Positions 32,690 to 41,877 of a stretch of DNA of 64,000 bases are shown piece after piece. Source of the DNA: Dendrolimus kikuchii. Lineage: Eukaryota; Arthropoda; Insecta; Lepidoptera; Lasiocampidae. The notes beneath the pieces were generated by a model. That model worked only from the letters and a program-made list of their open reading frames with translations, did not search any database and was not told the origin of the DNA. Within the stretch, counting starts at the first letter, position 1, and each line of letters begins with the position of its first letter. The translations under genes were made by a program, and so were the position numbers. The stretch covers positions 4,495,838 to 4,559,837 of the forward strand of contig CM034401.1 of the NCBI GenBank assembly GCA_019925095.2, in the 5' to 3' direction.

Positions 32690-33000
32690 TATTAGAGCTA
32701 GGCATGTTTGCTGAAGAGTTTCTTGCGCCGCTTCTTCTCTTCAAGCCATAACATGTTGCGAAGCGGTAGTAAATTAGATTAGGCTCCCTTAGAGTAAATA
32801 ATAACCATAAACAAAATTAAAATTAATAAGTTGGCGGTAGGCTAAATAAAACTTTAACAATACTCGTTGATACTTGACATCTTTGTCTTCCGTGATCACG
32901 GCCACTGAAAAGTGGCCGAAACGTCGGAAAAACCAAAATCAAATAAAATTACCCCGCTTAAAACCGTTAAAACGTAGTTTTATTATGTATACATGTCGCG
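32690..33000. repeat. Dispersed repeat fragments
   Basis: 32700-32760 (GAAGAGTTTCTTGCGCCGC, TTCTTCTCTTCAAG) and 32890-32990 (GTGATCACGGCCACTGAAAA, CCGAAACGTCGG, CCCGCTTAAAACCG) look like lepidopteran repeat ends. The last part matches 1374-1425 in reverse. GGCCACTGAAAAGTGGCC forms a small stem. Confidence 0.45.
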
Positions 33001-33095
33001 AAAACTTAAGTAAATTTTATTTGAAAAAAGAAGTCATTAAAGAACACAATGTGAATGACACACAAACAATACAATGAACGCACAGATAGAGTGAA

Positions 33096-33117
33096 CACAC
33101 ACACACACACACACACA
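33096..33117. repeat. CA dinucleotide microsatellite
   Basis: About ten CA units. The overlapping minus-strand ORFs rich in C and V are low-complexity shadows. Confidence 0.9.
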
Positions 33118-33254
33118 TGGAATAAAGGACACAATGAACACAGAGATGGACAAACGGACGGTTAGGCGGACATACTGAAAATATAAGGGTTCCACTTTTG
33201 CTAAAACGGCTACGGAAATTAAACAAACAGGAAATGTCAACCTTTCATTTTCTT

Positions 33255-33440
33255 TTTATAGCTGGAGTACAGCAGATCAGGCAGATGGCCCACCTCACAA
33301 GCGGCTATTGTCGCTTATGAACGTTTGGAACACCAGAGATGTCACCTACGTGCCGCCCTGAAAGACATTTTATGACATCCTTTTCAAATAATCCATATTG
33401 TAGCGCTGTGGGAAAACCACGGCTGGGAGCTCATTCGGTT
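33255..33440 (-). mobile_element. Family R2, copy 2
   Basis: TTTTTATAGCTGGAGTACAG, then GGCAGATGGCCCACC, TATTGTCGCTTATGAACG, GGAACACCAGAG and TGTGGGAAAACCACGGCTGG. Shares order with the 29803 copy and with family R. Confidence 0.5.
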
Positions 33441-34298
33441 TCATATTGTAGACAATTTGTGGACTTAAATAAAGTAAAAACGAATGGTGAAGAAAATCAG
33501 TCAAAAGTCGATTCCTTTTAAATTCATATTAAGTAATTTATTTGAGCAAAAACGCGGTTTATGAAGCTGTTACAATAAATTACATCGTTCATACGTTCTT
33601 GCCATATTGGTAATTAATTACAAATGGTAATGTACGCATGCATGTAGAATGAGCCTTGACAAAAGAAAGCTTTATAAATAGTTTCATATTAATATAATTT
33701 AAGCCTCTTTAATATTTTTAAAATAATATTTATATATTAAATCGTAGAAGTATTACAGACACGTCATTCTTTACTACTTTACTTTTGTCTTTACCTAGTA
33801 CTTAATACTAATTATCAAAGTAGAAAGTCAGCAGTCTCTTGTCAATCCGTAAATAACTTTCTTAAAGTATAATAACTCTTTTGTTTATTTTCTAATTAGC
33901 ACACATATTTGTATTACAATCTTGCCATGTATATTAAATACTTATAGTTTAGTAACCGTAACCATTATTTCTGCTTGCATAATTTTATACTTAAATAAAT
34001 ATATAGTATCTATGCTACTGGTCTGTCATTTGCGACAGCCCTAGTGCAGTTTGGAAATGAATCACGGCCGACCGTCTCCCGTGGGAATCGCTGGATGGAA
34101 ATTAACAACGCCCACTCGCATCCATGCAAAATTATTATCAGTGATATATGTATAATTCACACGTTATATTAATATTTTATTCGAACCGTTGGATATGCTC
34201 AAAATATCAACCCATTAACGACCCGATGGGCACCGGCGTCCTTATATGCGATAGGATGGAAATAATCCTATACGCTTTAGTATCGGTTATCTCAATGA
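33441..34298. other. AT-rich gap
   Basis: 34050-34130 is of moderate GC content (AATCACGGCCGACCG, CGTGGGAATCGC) without ORF support. Confidence 0.35.
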
Positions 34299-34480
34299 CA
34301 TTTTTATTTATGTCTTATTAGCCTATAAACGTCCCACAGCTGGGCTTGGGGCTAACAATTTCAGAAGATTGGATAGTATAGTTAACACGCTTGTTTAAGG
34401 AGGATTGGCAAGTTTCAGATACTGCTTGTATAGATGTGCAGGCTTCATCGCGATGTTTTCCTTCATGATCAGTCAAATCT
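34299..34480 (-). mobile_element. SINE2 fragment, diverged
   Basis: GTCTTATTAGCCTATAAACG, CCCACAGCTGGGCTTGGGG, GGCAAGTTTCAGATAC, ATCGCGATGTTTTCCTTC: the tail-side part of SINE2 without its tRNA-like head. Confidence 0.55.
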
Positions 34481-34857
34481 GTTAAGATACTTTTTTATCA
34501 TATAAAATGCTGGAGCTGCGTAGATCGTGTACAAACGTAGCAACTTGTAATCTTATTTTTTAAAGAGTCTAATAGGATATTAATTGACACAAATCTGTAG
34601 TTGAATTTAAAACGAAATGGTTTATTGTTGTTGTCGCACTCTGTTTATATAGGATTTTTATGAAATGGGTATATACTCTTGGGTATATACACGAATTAAA
34701 AGTTATGATTCAGTCATTAGAGGTTTTTGAGGAGCTAATACTAGGTCTTTATTGTAAGACATGAACATTAGGTGCACAAGATTAATTATTATTATTAAAT
34801 ATTAATTAGAATATTTATATCATGATACAAGTAATGCCTATAATATAAGAGTATGTT

Positions 34858-34960
34858 ATCTATACTAATAATATAAAGAGGAAAGATTTGTATTTCTGTA
34901 TGTTTGTAACAAATAGACTCAAAAACTATTGGACCGCTTTAAAAATTTTTTTCACCATTC
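34858..34960 (-). mobile_element. LINE 3' end, inverted
   Basis: ATCTATACTAATAATATAAAG, AGGAAAGATTTGTAT, then GACTCAAAAACTATTGGACC. Read in reverse this is the classic GGTCCAATAGTTTTTGAGTC...TTTATATTATTAGTATAG tail. Confidence 0.55.
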
Positions 34961-34987
34961 GAATGGATTGGATGGATGAATACATTA

Positions 34988-35322
34988 CATACATACATAC
35001 ATAACTTCACGCCAATTCCCTTGCGGGGTAGGCACGAACAACAGAGCGCCATTTAGGTTTATTCTTACACACCTCACTTGCTTCTTTGACATTCATAACT
35101 TTTGTCATGCACGCTCGCCTGTTCTTAAGGCTCCTGACATCACCTTCTGCTAGTACCCGATCAATTTGATCATGGAAGGTGTGTCGTGGCCTTCCACGAC
35201 TTCTGCATCCATCCACTTTTGCATTGTATATCTGTTTAGTCATTCTTTCATCATGCATTCTTTCCACATGCCCGAAGCACCGGAGCATTCCTTTCCTTAC
35301 CTTCACCCCGACACTCTCTTGC
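34988..35322 (-). mobile_element. LINE 3' fragment, family L, copy 6
   Basis: Intact C-terminal frame VKVRKGMLRCFGHVERMHDE to AYPARELA, with W to C in the RWFGH block. ATGT-repeat tail at 34988-35003. TACATTA at 34981-34987 and 35323-35329. Confidence 0.88.
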
Positions 35323-35329
35323 TACATTA

Positions 35330-35948
35330 TCCCTGATTAATATAGGTTATATAGAAATTAGGGATGCTAGCTAAAACTTCAATAGTGTAAACAAAATACT
35401 TGGCGCTGGAATCGGGTTCTACGATTTTCGATCGGTACATTCTCGAGCAGGATTCAAACGACGGAAATCAGAAACAGGTGTATTAAATACTAACTTATCA
35501 TAACTATTAGTCGTGGCTGCTACTTCGTTTACGAGGGACTTGGATTTTATATGAATATCGTATGAACTGACAAAATGATCTTCGGTTCAGAACAGTCTTA
35601 AAACACGTATTAAATCAATAGCAATTTACAGAGTTTAAATTCAGTGGCGTTCGCGCTTTATATAAAGCTCCACGAGGTGCAATAGATATCGCGGAAAAAA
35701 TCACACGTCTGAATTTAAATCCGGCGCGAAATTGATTCCGTAGTAGCTACGCGTGCTTCTATAGAGTCCCAAAGGTTACAACAGATTTTGCACCCACTTC
35801 TATGAAGTTCCATAAGTTAGAAATACGGAAAAAAATCGAAATATTCTTCGTTAGTCTTATTATTTTTCGATGTGTGATCTGTCACTATGTGTTTTATCAA
35901 TCAATCAATATCTTTATTTGCAAGAATGTAGTTTATACAGGTGTTATA
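35330..35948. other. Gap without supported genes
   Basis: 35420-35460 has GCTGGAATCGGGTTCTACG, weakly like the G repeat interior. Nothing else was recognised. Confidence 0.35.
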
Positions 35949-35952
35949 TTAT

Positions 35953-36484
35953 TGTTACGAGTTGCGGGATTCGAATTAAAATGCCGTTGGAATTATTATA
36001 GAGTTTATTAGAACTATACAAACACGTATAACACAGGTACAAATATATCCGAACACAACAATTTCAAACGTAATGCAGAAGGTCGTAATTTAATAAAACG
36101 CGCAAAGTCCATCACTATTAGATTCCCGATTGTAGTACACACGTCTCGCTTTGATCGTGGTTCTCGCTCGACTGCGTCCCCTCCCTCCATCAGGCCATCG
36201 TTTTATACTGCACAAATGCAATGTGTCCGCCCGGAAACGTGACCGAATTTCCTAGAATCAGCTTGTACTTTAAAATCCGTAACACTTGGCTAATGATTAC
36301 AACACAATAATAGGCTTTTCTTTAGAAACGTATGCCAATAAATAAGTAAACAAAAGAAGGCGATCATAAAAGAATTATAATAGGTTCAATGTTATTAGTT
36401 ATTAGTTCAAATGCCGACGGGTAATAAATGTGCTCTACAAATCTGTACGTGGAATTTGTCTTTGTCAGCGCCTAGACTGTAACT
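35953..36484. mobile_element. Solo LTR (family S), copy 1
   Basis: Begins TGTTACGAGTTGCGGGATTC and ends GCCTAGACTGTAACT. TTAT lies immediately outside both ends (35949-35952 and 36485-36488). The sequence aligns along its length with 55230-55756, including ACACAGGTACAAATATA, AACGTAATGCAGAAGGTCG, CACTATTAGATTCCCGA and CAAATGCCGACGGG. No internal gag/pol is attached. Orientation undecided. Ty3/gypsy-like by the TGTTAC...GTAACA ends and 4-bp duplication. Confidence 0.8.
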
Positions 36485-36532
36485 TTATATATACTTATAG
36501 TAGTGTACAAAATGAATTAAAATTTAAAATTA

Positions 36533-36630
36533 CATACATACATAACTTCACGCCAGTTCCCTTGCGGGGTAGGCACGAACAACAGAGTGCCATTTAGGCT
36601 TATTCTTACACACCTCACTTGCCTCTTTGA
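36533..36630 (-). mobile_element. LINE 3' fragment, family L, copy 7 (98 bp)
   Basis: Only the tail and about 75 bp of coding end remain. AAAATTTAAAATTA is duplicated at 36519-36532 and 36631-36644. The shortest L insertion here. Confidence 0.9.
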
Positions 36631-36681
36631 AAAATTTAAAATTAAATTTACATAAATATTTTAATTATTAAAAAATGACAA

Positions 36682-37077
36682 TTAAGCTTTGGTAATATAT
36701 AAACAGTGAATGTCAAAAGAAAAAATAACAAATAGATAACTAAGATTTTCCATATATAATAGACAATAACGACAAGCACATTTACTAAGAAATTCATCTA
36801 CAGTATAGAAACCCTCCTTGATCAGCCACTTTTTTAAGACTACAGTGAATTTTCTTGAGGGTACGTTTATAATATTAGTTGGCAGAGTTATAAATAAAAG
36901 GAGCCATGTAAAATATAGGTCCTTCTGAAGAGTTCCACAGAAGGCACGGGCAGCTTTAATTTTAGTTCTTTCTATCTTAGGGATGATTTCCACCAAAAGG
37001 CTCGCATTGCATCGGATCTGAAATGATACGAATGGATGCGGCGACAGCCGATCGCGTCCAGCAGGATGTCGACGCAT
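36682..37077 (-). pseudogene. Probable LINE ORF2 C-terminus fragment
   Basis: The minus-strand frame includes LPTNIINVPSRKFTVVLKKWLIKEGFYTVDEFL. This looks like the end of an insect LINE ORF2 (FN.LP..I...P...F...LK.WL....FY...EFL). The upstream half (RRHPAGRDRLSPHPF) is GC-rich and may not belong to it. Confidence 0.5.
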
Positions 37078-37169
37078 ACGAGCGGCTCCGTACCGTCGCT
37101 TGCGAACTCATCCGTTTCTGCGCCTAGTCAAATAGTTTCATTCCTATTATGTTGACGTGTTCTAATTAA

Positions 37170-38533
37170 CCGACTTCAAAAAGGAGGAGTTTCTTTTAAA
37201 GACGACAGGCGAACGGAGCCGATCGTGCCTCGGAGCATACTTTCGGCTACGATCGCGCGTCGCGGAACCCGCGGTCAAGCTGCTGGTAATATAGACTTTA
37301 TATACGGTGTACATGATTTAATATCGTTTAAATATTGTAAAATCCGTTCCGATCCTATGCGATGCGAGCCGTTTGGTGGATATCATTCCTTAGTGCACAG
37401 TTGCACGCTAGGTGTTAGGATCAAATACCAAGACATCGCGATTTCATAAAAATAGAGTCTTTCGGCACATGGTAAGTGCATAGGTATATAAAGGTGTCGT
37501 TAATCCCGGTTCGAGTGGTGCCCGAGCCCACAGCTTCCGGCACTAACAGCCCCGAAGGCTGTAAACGTCTCCAGCGCCTGACTTTCGGTGATTTACTCCA
37601 ATTTTATGTGTCGTCTCTCCCTTGGATTTATATTAAATTTATTTTATGGCACATTTTTACAACCTCTGAACATGTTACTATGAACATTCGGCTTGTCATT
37701 TACGAGTATGCGGTAAGGGAATGCCTTTTTGAGTTCCAATTAACTTGCGATTGTTGAGATGTCCTTAAGTTTTCTATTGAGTGTATTACTTGTATTTCTT
37801 TTTACTTTTGATTAATTTGATTATTACAATCGTCATGTCTGTATATATAATATATGGACACGGATATGACGGTTCATTGATGGAGTCAAACAACCCGTAC
37901 ACATTATAAATATATATTTATATTATTTTGTGTTTATTATTTACATAGGCAAAGGTTTGAACGATTAATAAGCAATTAGATTAGATGCAAAAGTGGATGG
38001 ATGCAGAAGTCGTGGAAGGCCACGACACACTTTCCATGATCAAATTGATCGTGTACTAGCAGAAGGTGATGTCAGGAGCCTTAAGAATAGACGAGCATGC
38101 ATGACAAGAGTTATGAATGTCAAAGAAGCAAGTGAGGTGTGTAAGAATAAGCCTGAATGGCGCTCTGTTGTTCGTGCCTACCCCGCAAGGGAACTGGCGT
38201 GAAGTTATGTATGTATGTAGATTAATGCAGATTTAAACATAAGATATTTAACATGACGAGGACGACTTTACTCTCTGTATTTGTGTGTTAGTTGTCAAGT
38301 CCAGTATTATAATATCTCGCCTATTGGCCAATAGATTTTATCCGCCATACCCTCAACGGAGACAAAAAGAACTTTAAAATTTTTTAGGGGCGCAAATGAA
38401 AGCTATTCCGCGTCGAACAAAAAAAGAATCACGTAAATCGGATCATAAATCTCGGAGTAATCGGCGAACATACATAAAAAAAAGCAAAAAAAATCCCAAC
38501 GAATTGAGAACATCCTCCTTTTTTTGAAGTCGG
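37170..38533. mobile_element. TTAA-flanked inverted-repeat element (piggyBac-like, non-autonomous) with nested L
   Basis: Left end CCGACTTCAAAAAGGAGGAG and right end, in reverse complement, CCGACTTCAAAAAAAGGAGG. TTAA borders both sides (37166-37169 and 38534-38537), the piggyBac-type duplication. Its 1364 bp include a nested L copy; without that it is about 1.1 kb. No transposase ORF was found. The right 200 bp (AGGGGCGCAAATGAAAGC, CGGATCATAAATCTCGGAG) matches repeated units in the 48465-49328 element. Confidence 0.75.
37984..38217 (+). mobile_element. LINE 3' fragment, family L, copy 8, nested
   Basis: Starts GATGCAAAAGTGGATGGATG and ends in an ATGT-repeat tail. TAGATTA is duplicated at 37977-37983 and 38218-38224. 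Frame intact to AYPARELA. Confidence 0.88.
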
Positions 38534-38539
38534 TTAAAA

Positions 38540-39475
38540 AGTAATCAACATAAAAGTAAAAAAATAGAGACAGTAATAGGTGAAGGTAGACAGATCAAGT
38601 AGTAACATTAACCTGACGGTCTTATCCGATCGCGTAGTATAGGACTCCTTGCTGTCTGCAACGCTGTCTTGATTAAGCGTTTTTCCCCCAACCTGAACTG
38701 TGAAGTGGACAATTTGAACAAAAACAAAGAACAAGAAGAAGAACAACTACTTTTAAGGATATCCAGTGGTATATGAGATATAGGATTTCAATCAAAAAAC
38801 ATTTTTCGGGGTTTTGTAGCCAAATGACTATAACAATGGATGTACTCGTTTGTAGCTCACCTCTCAGGAACTCCTCGTTATGTGGTGACTGTTACGAAGG
38901 TGGCCCTCCTGGAGAAATAAATAATACATTTTTCTCAGAGGTATTCGCAAAACTTACTGCTACACAAAGTCAGACGAATTTCATAAAAAATTAATTTATG
39001 CCAAAATGACTACTAAATTCTGAAAAAATGAAATCAACGTCTTTCATCTTGTGATGAAATAATTAAGTTTTTACAACTCCTTTCTACCAAGACGAAACTG
39101 TCAAATGCGAATTCTTAAATATCAAAGGCAAAAAATTAGTTTTCATTTCAAAAGAACTAAAGAATAATTTAATAGAAAACTCCAAAAACTGCTATCCGAA
39201 TAGCTTTTACATTCAATTAATGGAATAATTTTATCCGAAAACGTTTCAGTAATTAACTGCCGCTCTGTAAAAATAGGTTTAATAGCTATTAACGTGGAAG
39301 GAAAATTAAAAGCTGTGATAATAAAGGCAGTTGGTGGAAATACGTGACCGATATGTCCTCGGAGGCTAAGGACTATTCTACACTGTTGCTGGCGATCCGC
39401 TTTCTTCCGCTTCCCGAACCGCTTCCAACCAGCTCGCATTTCTCAAAAAATAATAACGGTTAATTTATTTACCAA
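38540..39475. other. AT-rich gap before the BEL element
   Basis: Short chance ORFs only. No repeat partner was seen. Confidence 0.4.
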
Positions 39476-39481
39476 ATAATT

Positions 39482-39740
39482 TGATCGTAAAAACATTCAC
39501 GCATCGCGCGCGCATTTGAGATATCCACCCAATTGCAATACTAACCGGGTTCCAAGAGCTTGGTGATAAGTGGCAAGTGAATCTAGTTGTGAAGCGGGAG
39601 ATATATAACAAGAGAACACGCACTGCTGCTCCTGTATCGCAGACGCTCCGGTTACTCAGCTCATATTATTACGGGTGAGTCCATTTATCTCCATTCCCTC
39701 TTACCCTTGCACCCTTGAAATCTGGCAATCGGCCAGATCA
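39482..39740 (+). mobile_element. BEL/Pao 5' LTR (short form)
   Basis: From TCGTAAAAACATTCACGC (39485) to GGCCAGATCA (39740) it is identical to 46142-46397. Read as TGATCGTAAA...GGCCAGATCA it would start TG, end CA and have TGATC/GATCA inverted ends. ATAATT lies just outside (39476-39481) and just after the 3' LTR (46398-46403). The 3' copy, however, has GATCCG rather than TTGA before TCGTAAAA and may extend 90 bp further upstream. Confidence 0.85.
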
Positions 39741-39742
39741 TA

Positions 39743-39760
39743 TGGTCTTTCGAACCGAAT
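39743..39760 (+). promoter_or_regulatory. Candidate primer binding site of the BEL element
   Basis: Two bases after the LTR end the sequence reads TGGTCTTTCGAACCGAA. TGG at this position fits pairing with a tRNA CCA end. I could not name the tRNA, so the call rests on position and the TGG only. Confidence 0.4.
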
Positions 39761-40307
39761 ATTCCAACTGGCGACCTATTTATACAGTCTGCAACAACCG
39801 TATTTTGCCATTTTATGGTTAATTCAAACCAAATTGTAAATTTTCACATACCTAAAAAGTTAAATAAACAATCATTATCAATCTGCCCATTTACCCGTTT
39901 TCTGCCCTTGTTTTTTCTTTTTTGTTTTCTTATAAACATATTACTTCTGCCCTTATATATTTGAATACCCATTCCACATTCCTCAGATAATTACGCAAAT
40001 TGCTACACGATAACTATTTTTTGGTACGTAGGTAGGTTAATATAACCTCGAGTACGTATTCTGTACTTTATTCAGCACACCTATTCTCGAATACTTGCAC
40101 TAAACGTGATATCGGATCGATATAATAATATTGAATATTATATTCGTTTCACTCGGTGTGGTTAGCTTGCCGTGCAACTTTTATAGCTTATATATAGCTT
40201 CGTGTTTATTAAGACTCAGCGCACACGACAGTTTGATATATATTTTTTTTTCCTAATCATTTTTATTTTCTCTGGCTGCTTTCTTGCGTGTTCTTTATTA
40301 GCATTAG

Positions 40308-40347
40308 AAAAAAAAAAAAAAAATTTTTTTTTTTTTTTTTTTTTTTT
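40308..40347. repeat. A16-T24 homopolymer palindrome in the BEL leader
   Basis: Sixteen A's run directly into twenty-four T's 43 bp upstream of the gag ATG. An in-frame upstream ATG at 40288 reads through it as K and F runs, but a start at 40390 is far more credible for gag. Confidence 0.9.
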
Positions 40348-40389
40348 CTCGTTAGCTTTTCCTTTTCTTATTGTGCACTTCTCATCGTC

Positions 40390-41874
40390 ATGCCTACCAA
40401 ATCGCAATCTGCCATCTTTATGCAAACCCATAAGTACATAACTTTCCTATTAGAGATAGCTAACCTTATATTAAAAGGAGACAAAAAGTATAGTGTAAAC
40501 GATTTCATAGGGCGCTTTACAAAATTGGACGATATAAAGGGCAAGTTGGATACAGTATATTATGAGATCTTGGACTCTAAAGACCTTGACGACAAAGTGG
40601 AAAAATGGTACTTTGACTACTACACCTCGGCTATAGAAGCATATGAAAAAATTTTGGTGGCAAACATCACCATCAGCTCAAGCATCAAACCAAGCTCGCC
40701 CACATTCTCCACGTCTACTGTTCTGCCCAAAATAGATCTACCCAAATTTTCTTCCAAGCTTGAGGATTGGCCATCTTTCATAACTATTTTCAAAAGCCTT
40801 ACGGACACTGCCGGTAATTTGTCAGGTGCAGTTAAATTACACTATTTATTTTCTTGCCTCTCCGGAGAAGCTCTCAGTATGGTATCACACCTCAAGGTTA
40901 CCGATGAGAACTACGATGTAGCGATGACAACACTTGCCAATCGCTACGAAAATCGCCGAGTTCTCATTGATAGGTTTATAGATATGATACTAGAGTTACC
41001 CCACATCACCACCCGCTCACAAATCAGACAGTTATTTTTAGCCCCTCTTATTTCAACCCAATCGGCGCTTAAAAACCTAAACTTACCACTACATGACTCA
41101 GACTACGTCCTAGTGTCAATAGTAGTGCGGAAGTTAAAGGGCGAGCTTCGCACATTATTTGAACGAACGCATGGGTCTTCAGACACTCTGCCCACCTTAA
41201 AGGATGTAATCACATTCTTAGAAGACCATGCACGTTGCACAGAAACTGAGACATATAACCCACCCCCCCCTCCCCTCAGCCCGACATACAGACAAACTGA
41301 ACGTGCTTCTCCCTCAGCACGGTACCAACCACGCGCTTCTGCACCCAGACCAGAAATTCGGCACGTTCGTTTTCAGCCCACTACTTCCGTCCGCCCACCT
41401 TTAACGCGCCCTGCATATCCTCTACAAAGTCAAGCGTACCCTGTACAGTACGCTCAAGGATACCCACAGTCTACACAATATTTCGAGCCCATAGCACAAG
41501 ATTCCGCCCACCCACCAGCACCGACCAATAATTATTACTGCCCTTGGTGTCACGTTAGAGGACACAGGTTGCTGAACTGCGGTGAATACCTAAGACAGCC
41601 TACGCAAGGGCGCTGGGATTTTATCCAAGCTCATGAACGGTGCCGTAAGTGTCTAGGACCCCATTACTCTGACGAGTGCAGATCCACAGGACGGTGTAGA
41701 GAATGTGATAGCGAGAAACACCATACCACCTTACATCGCAGTGGCTTTGAATCACCCACATATGACAATTCTCACCTCTTGCCCCCACAACTAAGAGGAC
41801 AAGAACACACCCGCCCAACCACGGAATCAAGAAACTCTTCTCGTCGTAATTCACCTATTAATTCACAACAATGA
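40390..41874 (+). CDS. gag: BEL/Pao retrotransposon Gag
   Basis: A 494-residue structural polyprotein that would assemble the cytoplasmic virus-like particle and package element RNA. Start chosen at ATG 40390 (MPTKSQSAIF) because the in-frame extension upstream only translates the A/T run. Residues about 112-260 (LPKIDLPKFSSKLEDWPSF onward, with SGEALSMVSHL) look like the DUF1759 region found in BEL/Pao Gag. A proline-rich stretch follows (about 295-375). Then come three zinc knuckles: CX2CX4HX4C at 384-397, CX2CX3HX4C at 418-430 and CX2CX4HX4H at 436-449. It ends at TGA 41872-41874, in the same frame as Pol. No internal frameshift is seen, and identical LTRs indicate a recent insertion. Confidence in family is high; activity is unknown. 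Confidence 0.93.
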   Translation: MPTKSQSAIFMQTHKYITFLLEIANLILKGDKKYSVNDFIGRFTKLDDIKGKLDTVYYEILDSKDLDDKVEKWYFDYYTSAIEAYEKILVANITISSSIKPSSPTFSTSTVLPKIDLPKFSSKLEDWPSFITIFKSLTDTAGNLSGAVKLHYLFSCLSGEALSMVSHLKVTDENYDVAMTTLANRYENRRVLIDRFIDMILELPHITTRSQIRQLFLAPLISTQSALKNLNLPLHDSDYVLVSIVVRKLKGELRTLFERTHGSSDTLPTLKDVITFLEDHARCTETETYNPPPPPLSPTYRQTERASPSARYQPRASAPRPEIRHVRFQPTTSVRPPLTRPAYPLQSQAYPVQYAQGYPQSTQYFEPIAQDSAHPPAPTNNYYCPWCHVRGHRLLNCGEYLRQPTQGRWDFIQAHERCRKCLGPHYSDECRSTGRCRECDSEKHHTTLHRSGFESPTYDNSHLLPPQLRGQEHTRPTTESRNSSRRNSPINSQQ

Positions 41875-41877
41875 CTA
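41872..41877 (+). promoter_or_regulatory. In-frame TGA-CTA stop between gag and pol, possible readthrough site
   Basis: The Gag stop codon is TGA followed at once by CTA, the context known to favour stop-codon readthrough in animal and viral messages. The same frame is then open for 1376 codons. No ATG occurs in that frame until inside the protease motif. The alternative is a recent nonsense mutation in a single gag-pol ORF. Confidence 0.55.

Noticed and set aside
33017..33240. C/V-rich minus-strand ORFs suggesting a membrane peptide
   Set aside because: The composition comes from a CA microsatellite.
36682..37077. 131-codon ORF as a host membrane protein
   Set aside because: The FTVVLKKWLIKEGFYTVDEFL end is typical of LINE ORF2 termini, and hydrophobic text upstream is AT-driven.
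40288..40389. N-terminal extension of Gag from the upstream in-frame ATG
   Set aside because: It only translates the A16-T24 run into K and F stretches. The ATG at 40390 starts a normal-looking Gag.
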